In this document: piece after piece, positions 54,117-63,096 of the stretch
Numbering within the stretch: the first letter of the stretch is position 1
Layout: every line of letters begins with the position of its first letter
NCBI GenBank assembly: GCA_017436865.1
Contig: JAFSCH010000091.1
Coordinates: 1-64,000 of the forward strand
Source of the DNA: Lachnospiraceae bacterium
Lineage (GTDB): Bacteria; Bacillota; Clostridia; Lachnospirales; Lachnospiraceae
Reading direction: 5' to 3'
DNA: 64,000 bases
The notes under the pieces: model-generated
Database searches by the model: none
Told to the model about the DNA's origin: nothing
What the model saw: only the letters and a program-made list of their open reading frames with translations
Made by a program: the position numbers and the translations under genes

Positions 54117-55178
54117 ATGATAAGTATTATTATGCCAGTTTATAACAGTGAGAACTATCTTGATAAAAGCATTCAAAGTGTATTAAATCAAACATATACA
54201 GATTTTGAATTTATAATTGTAGATGATGGGTCTACGGATAAAAGCTGGGAGATATGTTGTAAATATGCAGAAAAAGATACAAGAGTTAAATGTTATAAAG
54301 TTAAAAACAGGGGAGTATCCGAAGCGAGAAATTATGGATTAGTGCATGCAACAAAAGAGTATATTAGATTTGTGGACTCGGATGACGAATTGCCATTGGA
54401 TTCACTTGAAAAATTAATATATCCTTTTGAAAACCACCCTAAAAGTGATTTGGTAATTGGAAAGTTTAAGGCTACTTCATGTGAGGTCTTTAATGAAGAA
54501 ATTGAAGGAGAATATTCACATCATGATTTTTTAGAGACATTTAGTAGCCATGTTCCTGCTTTTTATTATGGTGTAAATTGGAATAAACTATATAAGAAAT
54601 CTATAATAGAAAAGTATAATATAAGATTTGACAAAAATGTTTACTGGGGAGAAGACTTTATTTTTAACTGTGAATATTATAGTCATTGTGAATGTATATA
54701 TTTTTTACCGGAGTATATACATATATATTGCCAAAGAGATGAATCTGCGGTAAATGCAATTAGGTCGATGGTATGGCATGAAAAATTGGAAATTGATATA
54801 CAAAGACTTGAAGCACTAATTCATATGGTTAATAAAAGAGAAAATGTGGATACCATTATTCAAAAATTCTATTTTTATTTTTTTTCGTCTTTGAGTAATC
54901 AATTTAGTTGGGCATATATGATGAAAGAAAAATCATTGAGAGAAAGATATGAAATCTTTGGAATGATAATATGGAATCGGAAAGTGTCAGATTTGATTAA
55001 AGATTTTCGGGGTGATGATATTCCATTATTTTATAGAGTAATGCTCTTTGCAATAAATCACAAAAGAATTAAGAGCTTTTTGTTTGTTGTGTCAATAAAA
55101 CATATTATGGGGAAGAGATTGTTGCTAAAGAAAATATGGAAAAATTCCAATGCGTCACCAATACATTTTGAAATATAA
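54117..55178 (+). CDS. GT2 family glycosyltransferase
   Basis: MISIIMPVYNSENYL, VDDGSTDKS and DSDDE form a GT-A family 2 domain; WGEDFIFNCEYY is the central motif. The visible ATG lacks a clean ribosome binding site. An ATG at 54086 with AGAGGATT before it reads in another frame and stops early. A one-base change in the A-run at about 54108-54113 would join it to the gene, so the N-terminus may be longer. Confidence 0.85.
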   Translation: MISIIMPVYNSENYLDKSIQSVLNQTYTDFEFIIVDDGSTDKSWEICCKYAEKDTRVKCYKVKNRGVSEARNYGLVHATKEYIRFVDSDDELPLDSLEKLIYPFENHPKSDLVIGKFKATSCEVFNEEIEGEYSHHDFLETFSSHVPAFYYGVNWNKLYKKSIIEKYNIRFDKNVYWGEDFIFNCEYYSHCECIYFLPEYIHIYCQRDESAVNAIRSMVWHEKLEIDIQRLEALIHMVNKRENVDTIIQKFYFYFFSSLSNQFSWAYMMKEKSLRERYEIFGMIIWNRKVSDLIKDFRGDDIPLFYRVMLFAINHKRIKSFLFVVSIKHIMGKRLLLKKIWKNSNASPIHFEI

Positions 55179-55217
55179 GAAGGAGTAAAAGGATTTATAA
55201 TAATCCGAATTTGAATT

Positions 55218-56252
55218 ATGAATAATTTGGCAAAAAGAAGAATTGAATGGGTTGATAATTTAAAATTTATTTGTATTTTTTTCGTTATGATATCGCATTT
55301 GAAATGTACTCCCAGTATATTAATACAGTTTTTTGAACCATTTTTTTTAACTGCATTTTTCTTTGTTTCAGGTTATGTGTATAAAGAGCAGAAGAACTTG
55401 TATGTATTGTTATGCAAAAAGGCGAAAGCATTATTAGTTCCTTGGTTTATGTTTAGTATATTTAATATTATTACTTCACAGATTATTTCATTTAATGAAC
55501 ATTTATCATTGAAGATAGAGCTTGTATTAAACCTGTTACAGATAAGAGGTCTTAGTGATAAAATGTGGTTTATTGCAGCTTTGTTTGTAGCACATATTCC
55601 GTTTTATTTTTTTGTTAAATATTTCAAGACAGAAGTTAGATTAGTTATTGCTATTATAATGTTATTGCTATGCTATATTTATTCTTCTTATGTAGATGGA
55701 AGTATATTTCCATGGGGAACAAATAAGTTACCTTGGCATTTAGAATATATATTTGTTATTAATTTTTTTATGGTATTGGGATATGAGTATCGAAATAAAT
55801 GGGAAGAGAAGAGTTGTATATTATACAGCAAAGTAAATGGAATACTATTTGGTTTTGGATATATAATTTTGCTTGTAGTTAAGATTATGTTAGATACTAG
55901 ACAAGGAAATGTGTTTGTAGTTTCCACTTTTTTGACTACACTACTCCAACTTATAGGAATATTATTGTGTATATTCGTTAGTAAATTGTTACCTTATAAT
56001 AAATGGATTAATTATATAGGAATGAACACATTGATATACTATGGATTGCATGGCAAAGTAGAAAGTATTATAGAAACAGTGTTACGTAAAATAGGAATAT
56101 ATCAAGGTGCATGTACTAATACGGTAGGAGGTATTATTGTAGGTATAGCTATAGTGATAATAGTATTAATTATATTATTATTACCTACATGGATTATAAA
56201 TAAATATTTTCCATTTGTTGTAGGAAAGTGGTATAAGAAGAAAGTAGATTGA
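55218..56252 (+). CDS. Acyltransferase 3 family membrane protein
   Basis: The RIEWVDNLKFICIFFVMISHL N-terminus and FFFVSGYVYK mark the acyltransferase 3 family (PF01757), with about ten membrane helices and the YYGLHGKVES region near the end. It should acetylate an EPS sugar on or across the membrane. It is followed after four bases by a GT2. Confidence 0.84.
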   Translation: MNNLAKRRIEWVDNLKFICIFFVMISHLKCTPSILIQFFEPFFLTAFFFVSGYVYKEQKNLYVLLCKKAKALLVPWFMFSIFNIITSQIISFNEHLSLKIELVLNLLQIRGLSDKMWFIAALFVAHIPFYFFVKYFKTEVRLVIAIIMLLLCYIYSSYVDGSIFPWGTNKLPWHLEYIFVINFFMVLGYEYRNKWEEKSCILYSKVNGILFGFGYIILLVVKIMLDTRQGNVFVVSTFLTTLLQLIGILLCIFVSKLLPYNKWINYIGMNTLIYYGLHGKVESIIETVLRKIGIYQGACTNTVGGIIVGIAIVIIVLIILLLPTWIINKYFPFVVGKWYKKKVD

Positions 56253-56256
56253 TTTT

Positions 56257-57348
56257 ATGAAAGTCTCAGAAAAAATAGTTAGCATCATTATACCAGTATA
56301 TAATGCGGAGCATTATTTAGAAGATATATTGAGTGATTTAATATCGCAAACATATCAGAATATTGAAATAATTATTATTAATGATGGTTCCAAGGATAGA
56401 AGCGCAGAGATTATTCAGGAATTTGCAAGAAAAGATAATCGAATTCAATATATATTAACGGAAAATGGTGGTCCGTCTAGAGCAAGAAACCTTGGGTTAG
56501 ATGTAGCCCAAGGGGAATATATTCGTTTTATTGATGCTGATGATAGGTTGCCATTAGATTCTATACAAAATATGGTTGATGCAATAGAGAGAAATGCAGA
56601 AGCGGATATAGTAATAGGTAACTATACGATAGATAAGCAAGAAGAATATTTTACCGGTATAGAAATAGAAGAGGGACTGTTGGAGTCAAAAGTATTTGCT
56701 GAACTATTTGTAAAACACATGAAAACATTCTATTTTGGTGTTCCGTGGAATAAATTGTATAGAAGAGAGATTATTGAAAAGCACCAGTTGAGATTTAATG
56801 AATCGGTAATTTGGTGTGAAGATGTGTTTTTCAATATAGAATATTACTCCAAGAGTCGTAAAATGTATATTCTTAATGTTTCGAATGGAGTATATAAGTA
56901 TTGTACTCGTGATACTGGAATTACATCTGGAATTTCCAAAAAGAGCATAAAAGAAATTGATGAAATAGAAACATTGAGATATCAATATATGCAAGATTAC
57001 TGTAGGGTTTGGGGAATACATGATTATTTTGAACTTGAATGGAAACATGCGGAGTTATTTGAGCATCTTATTGTATTAACTAGATATTTTAGAAATGATA
57101 GTCTGCGAGCAAAATATAAGAAGTTTCAAGAGTATTTAAAATCGGAGAATGTATTAGAGTATTTATGTGGGAAGTATAGAGAAACACATAATAAAGTGTG
57201 GAAAGTATTAGAAGAAGGATGTAGGAAGAATAAACATAATAAAACTTTTAGTTATTTTCTTTTCAAAGGGCTACAATATAAATATATGAATAAATGGTAT
57301 AAGACCACAGAAATGAATATGATAGAAAATGAAATTAGAAAACGGTAG
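56257..57348 (+). CDS. GT2 family glycosyltransferase
   Basis: VSIIIPVYNAEHYL, INDGSKDRS and DADDR identify the GT-A fold. VIWCEDVFFNIEYYSK is a variant of the central motif, with Cys-Glu-Asp in place of Gly-Glu-Asp. It has the same overall plan as the enzyme at 54117-55178. It is the last gene before the gap in front of the priming transferase. Confidence 0.86.
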   Translation: MKVSEKIVSIIIPVYNAEHYLEDILSDLISQTYQNIEIIIINDGSKDRSAEIIQEFARKDNRIQYILTENGGPSRARNLGLDVAQGEYIRFIDADDRLPLDSIQNMVDAIERNAEADIVIGNYTIDKQEEYFTGIEIEEGLLESKVFAELFVKHMKTFYFGVPWNKLYRREIIEKHQLRFNESVIWCEDVFFNIEYYSKSRKMYILNVSNGVYKYCTRDTGITSGISKKSIKEIDEIETLRYQYMQDYCRVWGIHDYFELEWKHAELFEHLIVLTRYFRNDSLRAKYKKFQEYLKSENVLEYLCGKYRETHNKVWKVLEEGCRKNKHNKTFSYFLFKGLQYKYMNKWYKTTEMNMIENEIRKR

Positions 57349-57498
57349 GAAATGAAAGGGAAAACTAGATAAGATTCTTGCAAAAACCGACGAAACCTTA
57401 GTCATTATCCCACTTGATTTTACCAACTAAATCCATTATAATTCCGTTTGGGTTTTGACTAAAGTATTAAATGCTTTTTTGTTGAGAGGGAGTTGAAT
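57349..57498. other. Intergenic region with TTAGTCA/TGACTAA inverted repeat
   Basis: TTAGTCA (57398) and TGACTAA (57456) form an inverted repeat with an AT-rich spacer. This may be a regulatory leader of the priming transferase gene. I see no clear ORF; a -35-like TTGACT overlaps the second arm without a good -10. Confidence 0.35.
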
Positions 57499-58923
57499 AT
57501 GAAAGAAACAGGAAAGAAGAGCAGAGTATTAGAAGTTTATGGTCTGACATTGATTGACTTGCTATGCACGATGATTTCATTTGGTGTGGCTGCAATACTG
57601 AGACATATGTATGATGCCAACGGTCCATTGGATAAGAACAGTGCGATTACAGCATGTTTGTTATTATTGCTGTGTACCACAGTCTACAATGTGCTTATGG
57701 ATGGAAACAGAAATTTCTTCAAGCGTGATCAGTTTGTTGAATTTACCTCAGTTGCAAAATGTACTTTTATAGTACTTATCATTACATTAGTATTGATGTT
57801 CTTTATGCAGTCTACCTATGCATTATCACGTGTGTTATTAGCAATATTCGCAGTGATTAATGTAGTGCTGACATTTATCGTACACTGTACATATAAGAAA
57901 GCCATTATTAAGCATTATAAGACAAATGGTGCAGGGAATAAGGTATTGGTTGTGACAACGATGGATAGAGGTACTACTTTAATGGAACAGTTAAAGTTGA
58001 ATCTTCCATGGGATGCGGAACTGGTAGCTGCCTGTGTTATGGATTCCAAAGAGATTGAATATGATATGAATGGCATTACGGTAGTTGCCAATGCGGACAC
58101 CTTATATGAGGTTGCTGGTAAGATGGCATTGGATGAGGTATTGATAGATTTACCGGATTATCCAATGAGTGAGCGGAAGAAATTGGTAGCAGATTTACAG
58201 CAGATGGGTGTAACCTGTCATTGTATCATTCATACATTCCAGATTGATGGTTCTGCTAGAGTAATCGATACATTTGGAAATAAGCCGGTTGTTTCTTATC
58301 ACAAGACAGTGATTGATTTTAGAAGTCACTTAGTAAAGCGTGCTATGGACATTTGTGGTGCGTTGGTAGGTTTATTGATTACAGCAGTGGTAACTCCATT
58401 TGTGGCATTGGCGATTAAGATTGAGGCACCGGGACCTGTTTTCTTCTCACAGGAGAGAGTAGGTAGAAATGGTCGTAGATTCAAGATTTATAAGTTCCGT
58501 TCTATGTATATGGATGCAGAAGAGCGTAAAAAGGAACTGATGGAGAAGAATCAGATGAGCGGTCTGATGTTTAAGATGGATGATGACCCTAGAATTACGA
58601 AGGTTGGTAAGTTTATTCGTAAGACAAGTATCGATGAGTTACCTCAGTTCTATAATATTTTAGTAGGACAGATGAGTTTAGTAGGAACGAGACCACCAAC
58701 AGTAGATGAATTCAATCAGTATAGTCTTTACTATAAGAGACGTCTTAGTATGACACCTGGTCTTACAGGTATGTGGCAGGCTACTGGAAGAAGTAATATC
58801 ACAGATTTTGATGAAGTAGTAAAGCTGGATTTAGAGTACATTGACAACTGGTCAATAGGACTTGATATTAAGATTTTATTTATGACAGTATATTCGGTTT
58901 TATTTAGTCGTGGAGCTGTTTAA
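57499..58923 (+). CDS. Priming polyprenyl-phosphate sugar phosphotransferase (CpsE/WbaP type)
   Basis: The N-terminal half has four or five membrane helices and a CoA-binding-like domain. The C-terminal catalytic domain has FKIYKFRSMYMDAE, DDDPRITKVGKFIRKTSIDELPQ, GTRPPT and SMTPGLTGMWQATGRS (Bac_transf family). It transfers the first sugar-phosphate to undecaprenyl phosphate and starts the repeat unit. The ATG at 57499 has GAGAGGGAG before it; TTG at 57493 is less likely. A terminator follows. Confidence 0.9.
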   Translation: MKETGKKSRVLEVYGLTLIDLLCTMISFGVAAILRHMYDANGPLDKNSAITACLLLLLCTTVYNVLMDGNRNFFKRDQFVEFTSVAKCTFIVLIITLVLMFFMQSTYALSRVLLAIFAVINVVLTFIVHCTYKKAIIKHYKTNGAGNKVLVVTTMDRGTTLMEQLKLNLPWDAELVAACVMDSKEIEYDMNGITVVANADTLYEVAGKMALDEVLIDLPDYPMSERKKLVADLQQMGVTCHCIIHTFQIDGSARVIDTFGNKPVVSYHKTVIDFRSHLVKRAMDICGALVGLLITAVVTPFVALAIKIEAPGPVFFSQERVGRNGRRFKIYKFRSMYMDAEERKKELMEKNQMSGLMFKMDDDPRITKVGKFIRKTSIDELPQFYNILVGQMSLVGTRPPTVDEFNQYSLYYKRRLSMTPGLTGMWQATGRSNITDFDEVVKLDLEYIDNWSIGLDIKILFMTVYSVLFSRGAV

Positions 58924-58932
58924 GGATTTTAA

Positions 58933-58962
58933 GGGGGTATTCTATAAACGGATACCCTTTTT
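58933..58962 (+). terminator. Intrinsic terminator after the priming transferase
   Basis: GGGTATTC and GGATACCC pair (one wobble) around a seven-base loop and run into five T. Confidence 0.8.
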
Positions 58963-59002
58963 CTATGTAATATGAAATTGCTGTAACGTAGTGGTAGTTA
59001 AT

Positions 59003-59052
59003 AAAGAATTTACGAAGTAAATTCTTTGAGTGTTTGCTGCCGAGCAAACACT
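59003..59052. repeat. Two consecutive perfect hairpins (bi-hairpin element)
   Basis: AAAGAATTTAC/GTAAATTCTTT pairs over 11 bases around GAA (59003-59027). One base later AGTGTTTGCT/AGCAAACACT pairs over 10 bases around GCCG (59029-59052). A short T-run follows the second. The unit resembles a REP-like or dispersed repeat; it may also act as an extra terminator before the next gene. Confidence 0.6.
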
Positions 59053-59078
59053 TTTATATGAAGTTTTGAGGGAGAGCA

Positions 59079-60065
59079 ATGAGTAGTCAATTATGTGTTT
59101 CTATGATTGTTCCAGTTTACAATGTAGAAGTTTTTTTAAGAGAGTGTCTTGAATCCATAGAGGGGCAAAGCTTTTTGGATTATGAAGTACTTATTATAAA
59201 CGATGGTTCAACGGATGGTTCTGCCAAGATTGCGCAGGCATTTGTAGATAAATATGATAATTGGCATCTGATTCATAAGGAAAATGGTGGACTTTCTTCT
59301 GCACGAAATGCAGGAATTGCAAGGGCGAAGGGAGAATATATCTGTTTTGTAGATTCGGATGATTATATAGAGAAGGATTATGTGCAGAAGCTGTATGATG
59401 CAGCATGTGAGTATGATGCAGATATGGTAATTGCAGATTATCATGAGGTGGATGATAAGGGAAGAGACCTACAGAGAGACAAAGGAAAGGCGCTGTATCA
59501 GCAGGGAGTGATTACCCGTGATGAGAGTTTGCATGCGTTGACTTATGTAGGTGGTTATCACTATGCAACTGCTGTTGTGGTGGCATGGAATAAGCTTGTA
59601 AGAACAGATATTATGAAGCGTTTTCTTTATAAGGAAGGGGTTCTTCATGAAGATGAATTTTTGATTATGCCTCTTCTTCTAGCTTGTGATAGGGTTGCGT
59701 GGATAACGGATGATATTTATGCATATAGACAGCGTGAAGGCAGTATTATGCAGGATGAGAAGCTTGCATTTCGACATTTGGAGGTGTTGGATGCGTTTGA
59801 AGAGCGTATAAGGTTATCGCAAGATGTTGGAAATATAGAGTTGACTCGTAAGCTGAAAATGGCATATTTTTGGGATATTGAGGTATGGTATTACTTTATG
59901 CGGACGATTTATAAGGTGCCATGGTATAAGCTACATGGTTATTTTTCGAGACGTATGTGTTGTGCGATGTTTCGATATGGAAATATATGGTGGAAACGGC
60001 AGATTGTAAAATATCTTGTTTTTGTCATTTCACCGGAAATTTATTTAAAGAAAATATATAAATAA
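59079..60065 (+). CDS. GT2 family glycosyltransferase
   Basis: CVSMIVPVYNVEVFL, INDGSTDGS and DSDDY form the GT-A domain, and VLHEDEFLIMPLL is the central motif. The C-terminal end is basic and hydrophobic and may contact the membrane. GAGGGAGAG stands before the ATG. It begins the group downstream of the bi-hairpin element, with an ABC-2 permease next. Confidence 0.88.
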   Translation: MSSQLCVSMIVPVYNVEVFLRECLESIEGQSFLDYEVLIINDGSTDGSAKIAQAFVDKYDNWHLIHKENGGLSSARNAGIARAKGEYICFVDSDDYIEKDYVQKLYDAACEYDADMVIADYHEVDDKGRDLQRDKGKALYQQGVITRDESLHALTYVGGYHYATAVVVAWNKLVRTDIMKRFLYKEGVLHEDEFLIMPLLLACDRVAWITDDIYAYRQREGSIMQDEKLAFRHLEVLDAFEERIRLSQDVGNIELTRKLKMAYFWDIEVWYYFMRTIYKVPWYKLHGYFSRRMCCAMFRYGNIWWKRQIVKYLVFVISPEIYLKKIYK

Positions 60066-60085
60066 AAAGGGTTGTTGGAGAGAGT

Positions 60086-60925
60086 ATGAAAAAGTGGAAA
60101 ACGATTATTGAACCGAACACGAGTCTATTTGATTTTAAGCTAAGAGAGTTATGGAGTTATCGTGACTTGTGTTTGATGTTCATTAGAAAAAATTACATAA
60201 CTAGATATAAGCAGACGATTTTTGGTCCGTTGTATATGATTTTATCACCGTTGCTGACGAGTGGATTGTTCTCGGTTGTGTTTGGAACCGTTGTGGGTGT
60301 ATCGACAGATGGTGTGCCTGATTTCTTGTTTTATATGCTTGGTAATTTGGCATGGTCATTTTTTTCAAATTGTGTATTAGATAATAGAAATACGTTTGAA
60401 GGAAATGCATATATCATGGGAAAGGTGTATTTTCCAAGATTGGTAATACCGATTGCTAATACGATGACGAAGATTATTAATCTTACGATTCAGTATGTTT
60501 TATTTATTATTTTCCTGGTGGTATATCGTTGTAGAGGATTTGTGATAGAGCCAAATGCGTGGGTAGTGATGACTCCGTTTTTACTTGTTATGCTGGGGGT
60601 TATGGGACTCGGTATCGGCTTGATTGCTTCCTCACTGACGGTTAAGTATCGTGATTTGAACGTAGTTCTTGGTTTTGCCATGAATCTGTTTATGTATATT
60701 ACACCTGTTATTTATCCTTTATCGAATTTGACAGGTGGTTGGAGAACACTGGCGTTATTGAATCCGGTGGCTCCAGTGACAGAGGCAACAAGATATGCGT
60801 TCTTTGGGACAGGGATCTTTTCGATACCTGCGTTACTATGGAGTGTAGCCTTTACTTTCGTGGTAGCATTTATTGGTTTGGTTTTATTTAATAAGGTGGA
60901 GAAGAACTTTATTGATACGATTTAG
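60086..60925 (+). CDS. ABC-2 type polysaccharide export permease (TagG/KpsM-like)
   Basis: Six hydrophobic helices, preceded by LWSYRDLCLMFIRKNYITRYKQTIFGPLY, and MGKVYFPRLVIPIA / TVKYRDLNVVLGF form the ABC2_membrane pattern of TagG, KpsM and Wzm permeases. Its ATPase (TagH/KpsT/Wzt) is not in the window and may lie beyond the right edge. A Wzx flippase and a Wzy polymerase occur in the same locus, so two export routes are mixed here. Confidence 0.85.
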   Translation: MKKWKTIIEPNTSLFDFKLRELWSYRDLCLMFIRKNYITRYKQTIFGPLYMILSPLLTSGLFSVVFGTVVGVSTDGVPDFLFYMLGNLAWSFFSNCVLDNRNTFEGNAYIMGKVYFPRLVIPIANTMTKIINLTIQYVLFIIFLVVYRCRGFVIEPNAWVVMTPFLLVMLGVMGLGIGLIASSLTVKYRDLNVVLGFAMNLFMYITPVIYPLSNLTGGWRTLALLNPVAPVTEATRYAFFGTGIFSIPALLWSVAFTFVVAFIGLVLFNKVEKNFIDTI

Positions 60926-60934
60926 GGGGGACTT

Positions 60935-61915
60935 ATGAAGGTAGTATTCAGTGTCATTGTGCCTGTATATAACGTGGAGGATTTCTTGCCTAGATGTCTG
61001 GATTCCATTTTGAAGCAGGGATGCAAGAAGTATGAGCTTATTATGGTAGATGATGGTTCGACAGACTCTTCGGGAAGAATCTGTGATGAATATGCAGAGC
61101 GTTTTCCGCAATGTAGGGTGGTTCATAAGGCAAACGGCGGGCTTGCTAGTGCAAGAAATGCCGGAATGAAGGTAGCTCAAGGGAAGTATATTGTTTTTGT
61201 GGATTCGGATGATTATATTGAAAAGGAATTGTTGACAAAGGCATATTATTGTATGGAAGAGCAGGGATATGAAGCTTGCTCTTTTGCTGCAAGGCGTGTG
61301 ACGGAAGCGGGTGTGGCATTATATGATATGCGATTTTTTGAAGCGGTTGGTGCTCATATTTTAACAGAGCAAAACAGAAAGGATTTTCTATGGAATACCT
61401 TTTTACGATATAGTCTTGGATGGGAAGCATGGATTTATGTTTATCGGAAAGATATTTTGGATCAGTTTGAACTTTCTTTTGATGAGCAGGTGCGCTACGC
61501 AGAGGATTTGCCATTTACATACGAGTATATGAGACATGTAAACAGTATCATGAAATTACCGGATATTCTTTATAATTATACGATGCGAGAGGCATCGATT
61601 ACACAGACAACGAGTGCGAAGAAGTTGGTGCAGGGCATTTTTGAAGGTGTATTTCGGTCTATTTTATCAAGGCTGACTATGGAGGATGGCTATCTGTGCT
61701 ATGCAGCGATGTTAAGATATTTTATTCCGACTGCTTTGGCTGAGATGGATATGGCAGAGTTGAGAGCGTATATGTATTCTTTTGAGAGTCTATCGATGCA
61801 GAAGGAGCAATGGCAGGAGATTATATGGAATAAAGAGGTTATTGAGAGTACTTTTGGCCATGATGCAGAGAGGATTTATGAAACGGCTATGTATTTCGAT
61901 AAGGGCGAGAATTAG
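60935..61915 (+). CDS. GT2 family glycosyltransferase
   Basis: FSVIVPVYNVEDFL, VDDGSTDSS and DSDDY mark the GT-A family 2 fold. VRYAEDLPFTYEYM replaces the usual central GED motif with AED. Start follows TTAGGGGGG. It lies between the permease gene and a GT4. Confidence 0.87.
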   Translation: MKVVFSVIVPVYNVEDFLPRCLDSILKQGCKKYELIMVDDGSTDSSGRICDEYAERFPQCRVVHKANGGLASARNAGMKVAQGKYIVFVDSDDYIEKELLTKAYYCMEEQGYEACSFAARRVTEAGVALYDMRFFEAVGAHILTEQNRKDFLWNTFLRYSLGWEAWIYVYRKDILDQFELSFDEQVRYAEDLPFTYEYMRHVNSIMKLPDILYNYTMREASITQTTSAKKLVQGIFEGVFRSILSRLTMEDGYLCYAAMLRYFIPTALAEMDMAELRAYMYSFESLSMQKEQWQEIIWNKEVIESTFGHDAERIYETAMYFDKGEN

Positions 61916-61948
61916 TAGAGGAGTTTTTGAGGAGAGTAACGGGAGATT

Positions 61949-63082
61949 ATGAAAATTTTAGTGATAAATGATTTGTTACAGGGTGGCGGAGTAGAGAAGC
62001 TAATGTATGATATTGTTATGCGTTTTCATGATGAGCATGAGATAACGATATTGACAGATAAGAGAGATGAGGCATTTGAGCAGATATATCCGGATAATGT
62101 AGGATATCTGTGGCATCAGAAGGAATATCCGAAGGGAAGAAACCGTATTGAGAGAAAATTGATTTATCAACGTAAGAAGAAGGAGGATAAGCGTTTTATA
62201 GAGAAAATTGAATCCATGAAATTTGATGTCCTTCTTTGTATGAAGGAAGGCTGGACAATGAGCAATGGTATCAAGTTTGGCAAGAGTATTCCAAAACGTA
62301 TCGCATGGGTACATACGGATTATTCTAAGTCATACTACACATGGTGTGCTTTCCAGACACAGGAAAACGAAGTGAAGTGCATGCAGATGTATCATCATGT
62401 AGTATGTGTATCACAGGTGATTGTGGACAGTATCAAGAAGGTAATCGGAGATCCTGGCAATTTGGTAATGCAGTACAATCCATTGGATAAAGAAGAGATT
62501 ATTAAAAAATCATTAGAGAGCGTGGAGGATATTCAGAGAAGTGAGAGACCTTTATTTGTTACGGTAGGTCGTTTGAATATTCAGAAGGGCTATGATGTCT
62601 TATTAGAGGTATGTAATCTGTTAAACGCAGAGGGCTATCAGTATGATGTATGGATTGTTGGTGGTGGCGAGAGCTGGAATAAGTATGAGGTATTACACGA
62701 TTTAGAGGACAGAATCGCAAGATACCATTTGGACAATGTGTATTTACTTGGCCACAGAGATAATCCGCACAAGTATGTGAAGCAGGGAGACTGGTTCTTG
62801 TCGACATCTCGTTATGAGGGATATTCTTATGTTAGTCAGGAAGCGGCTATTATAGGGAAGGCTTTAATGCTGACGGAATGTTCTGGTGTTATGGAGCTTC
62901 TAGGAAGTAACGAGAATGGAATTGTCATGGAGAATTCCTATAAGGGAATCTATTATGCGATGAGAGATGCGATAAAAGATAAGGCGATGTCAGAACGTTA
63001 TACCGGTAAGGTGGAGATTGAGTCGCCTGAATACTATGGTGAAGAAAGATTAAAAGCGATTGAGAGATTGTTTACAGAGTAG
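61949..63082 (+). CDS. GT4 family glycosyltransferase
   Basis: MKILVINDLLQGGGVEKLMYDI, VCVSQVIVDSIKK, VTVGRLNIQKGYDVLL and LSTSRYEGYSYVSQEAAIIG form the GT-B family 4 pattern. GGAGAG lies before the ATG. It is 14 bases before the acyltransferase gene. Sugar unknown. Confidence 0.87.
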   Translation: MKILVINDLLQGGGVEKLMYDIVMRFHDEHEITILTDKRDEAFEQIYPDNVGYLWHQKEYPKGRNRIERKLIYQRKKKEDKRFIEKIESMKFDVLLCMKEGWTMSNGIKFGKSIPKRIAWVHTDYSKSYYTWCAFQTQENEVKCMQMYHHVVCVSQVIVDSIKKVIGDPGNLVMQYNPLDKEEIIKKSLESVEDIQRSERPLFVTVGRLNIQKGYDVLLEVCNLLNAEGYQYDVWIVGGGESWNKYEVLHDLEDRIARYHLDNVYLLGHRDNPHKYVKQGDWFLSTSRYEGYSYVSQEAAIIGKALMLTECSGVMELLGSNENGIVMENSYKGIYYAMRDAIKDKAMSERYTGKVEIESPEYYGEERLKAIERLFTE

Positions 63083-63096
63083 AGGGTACAAATAGA

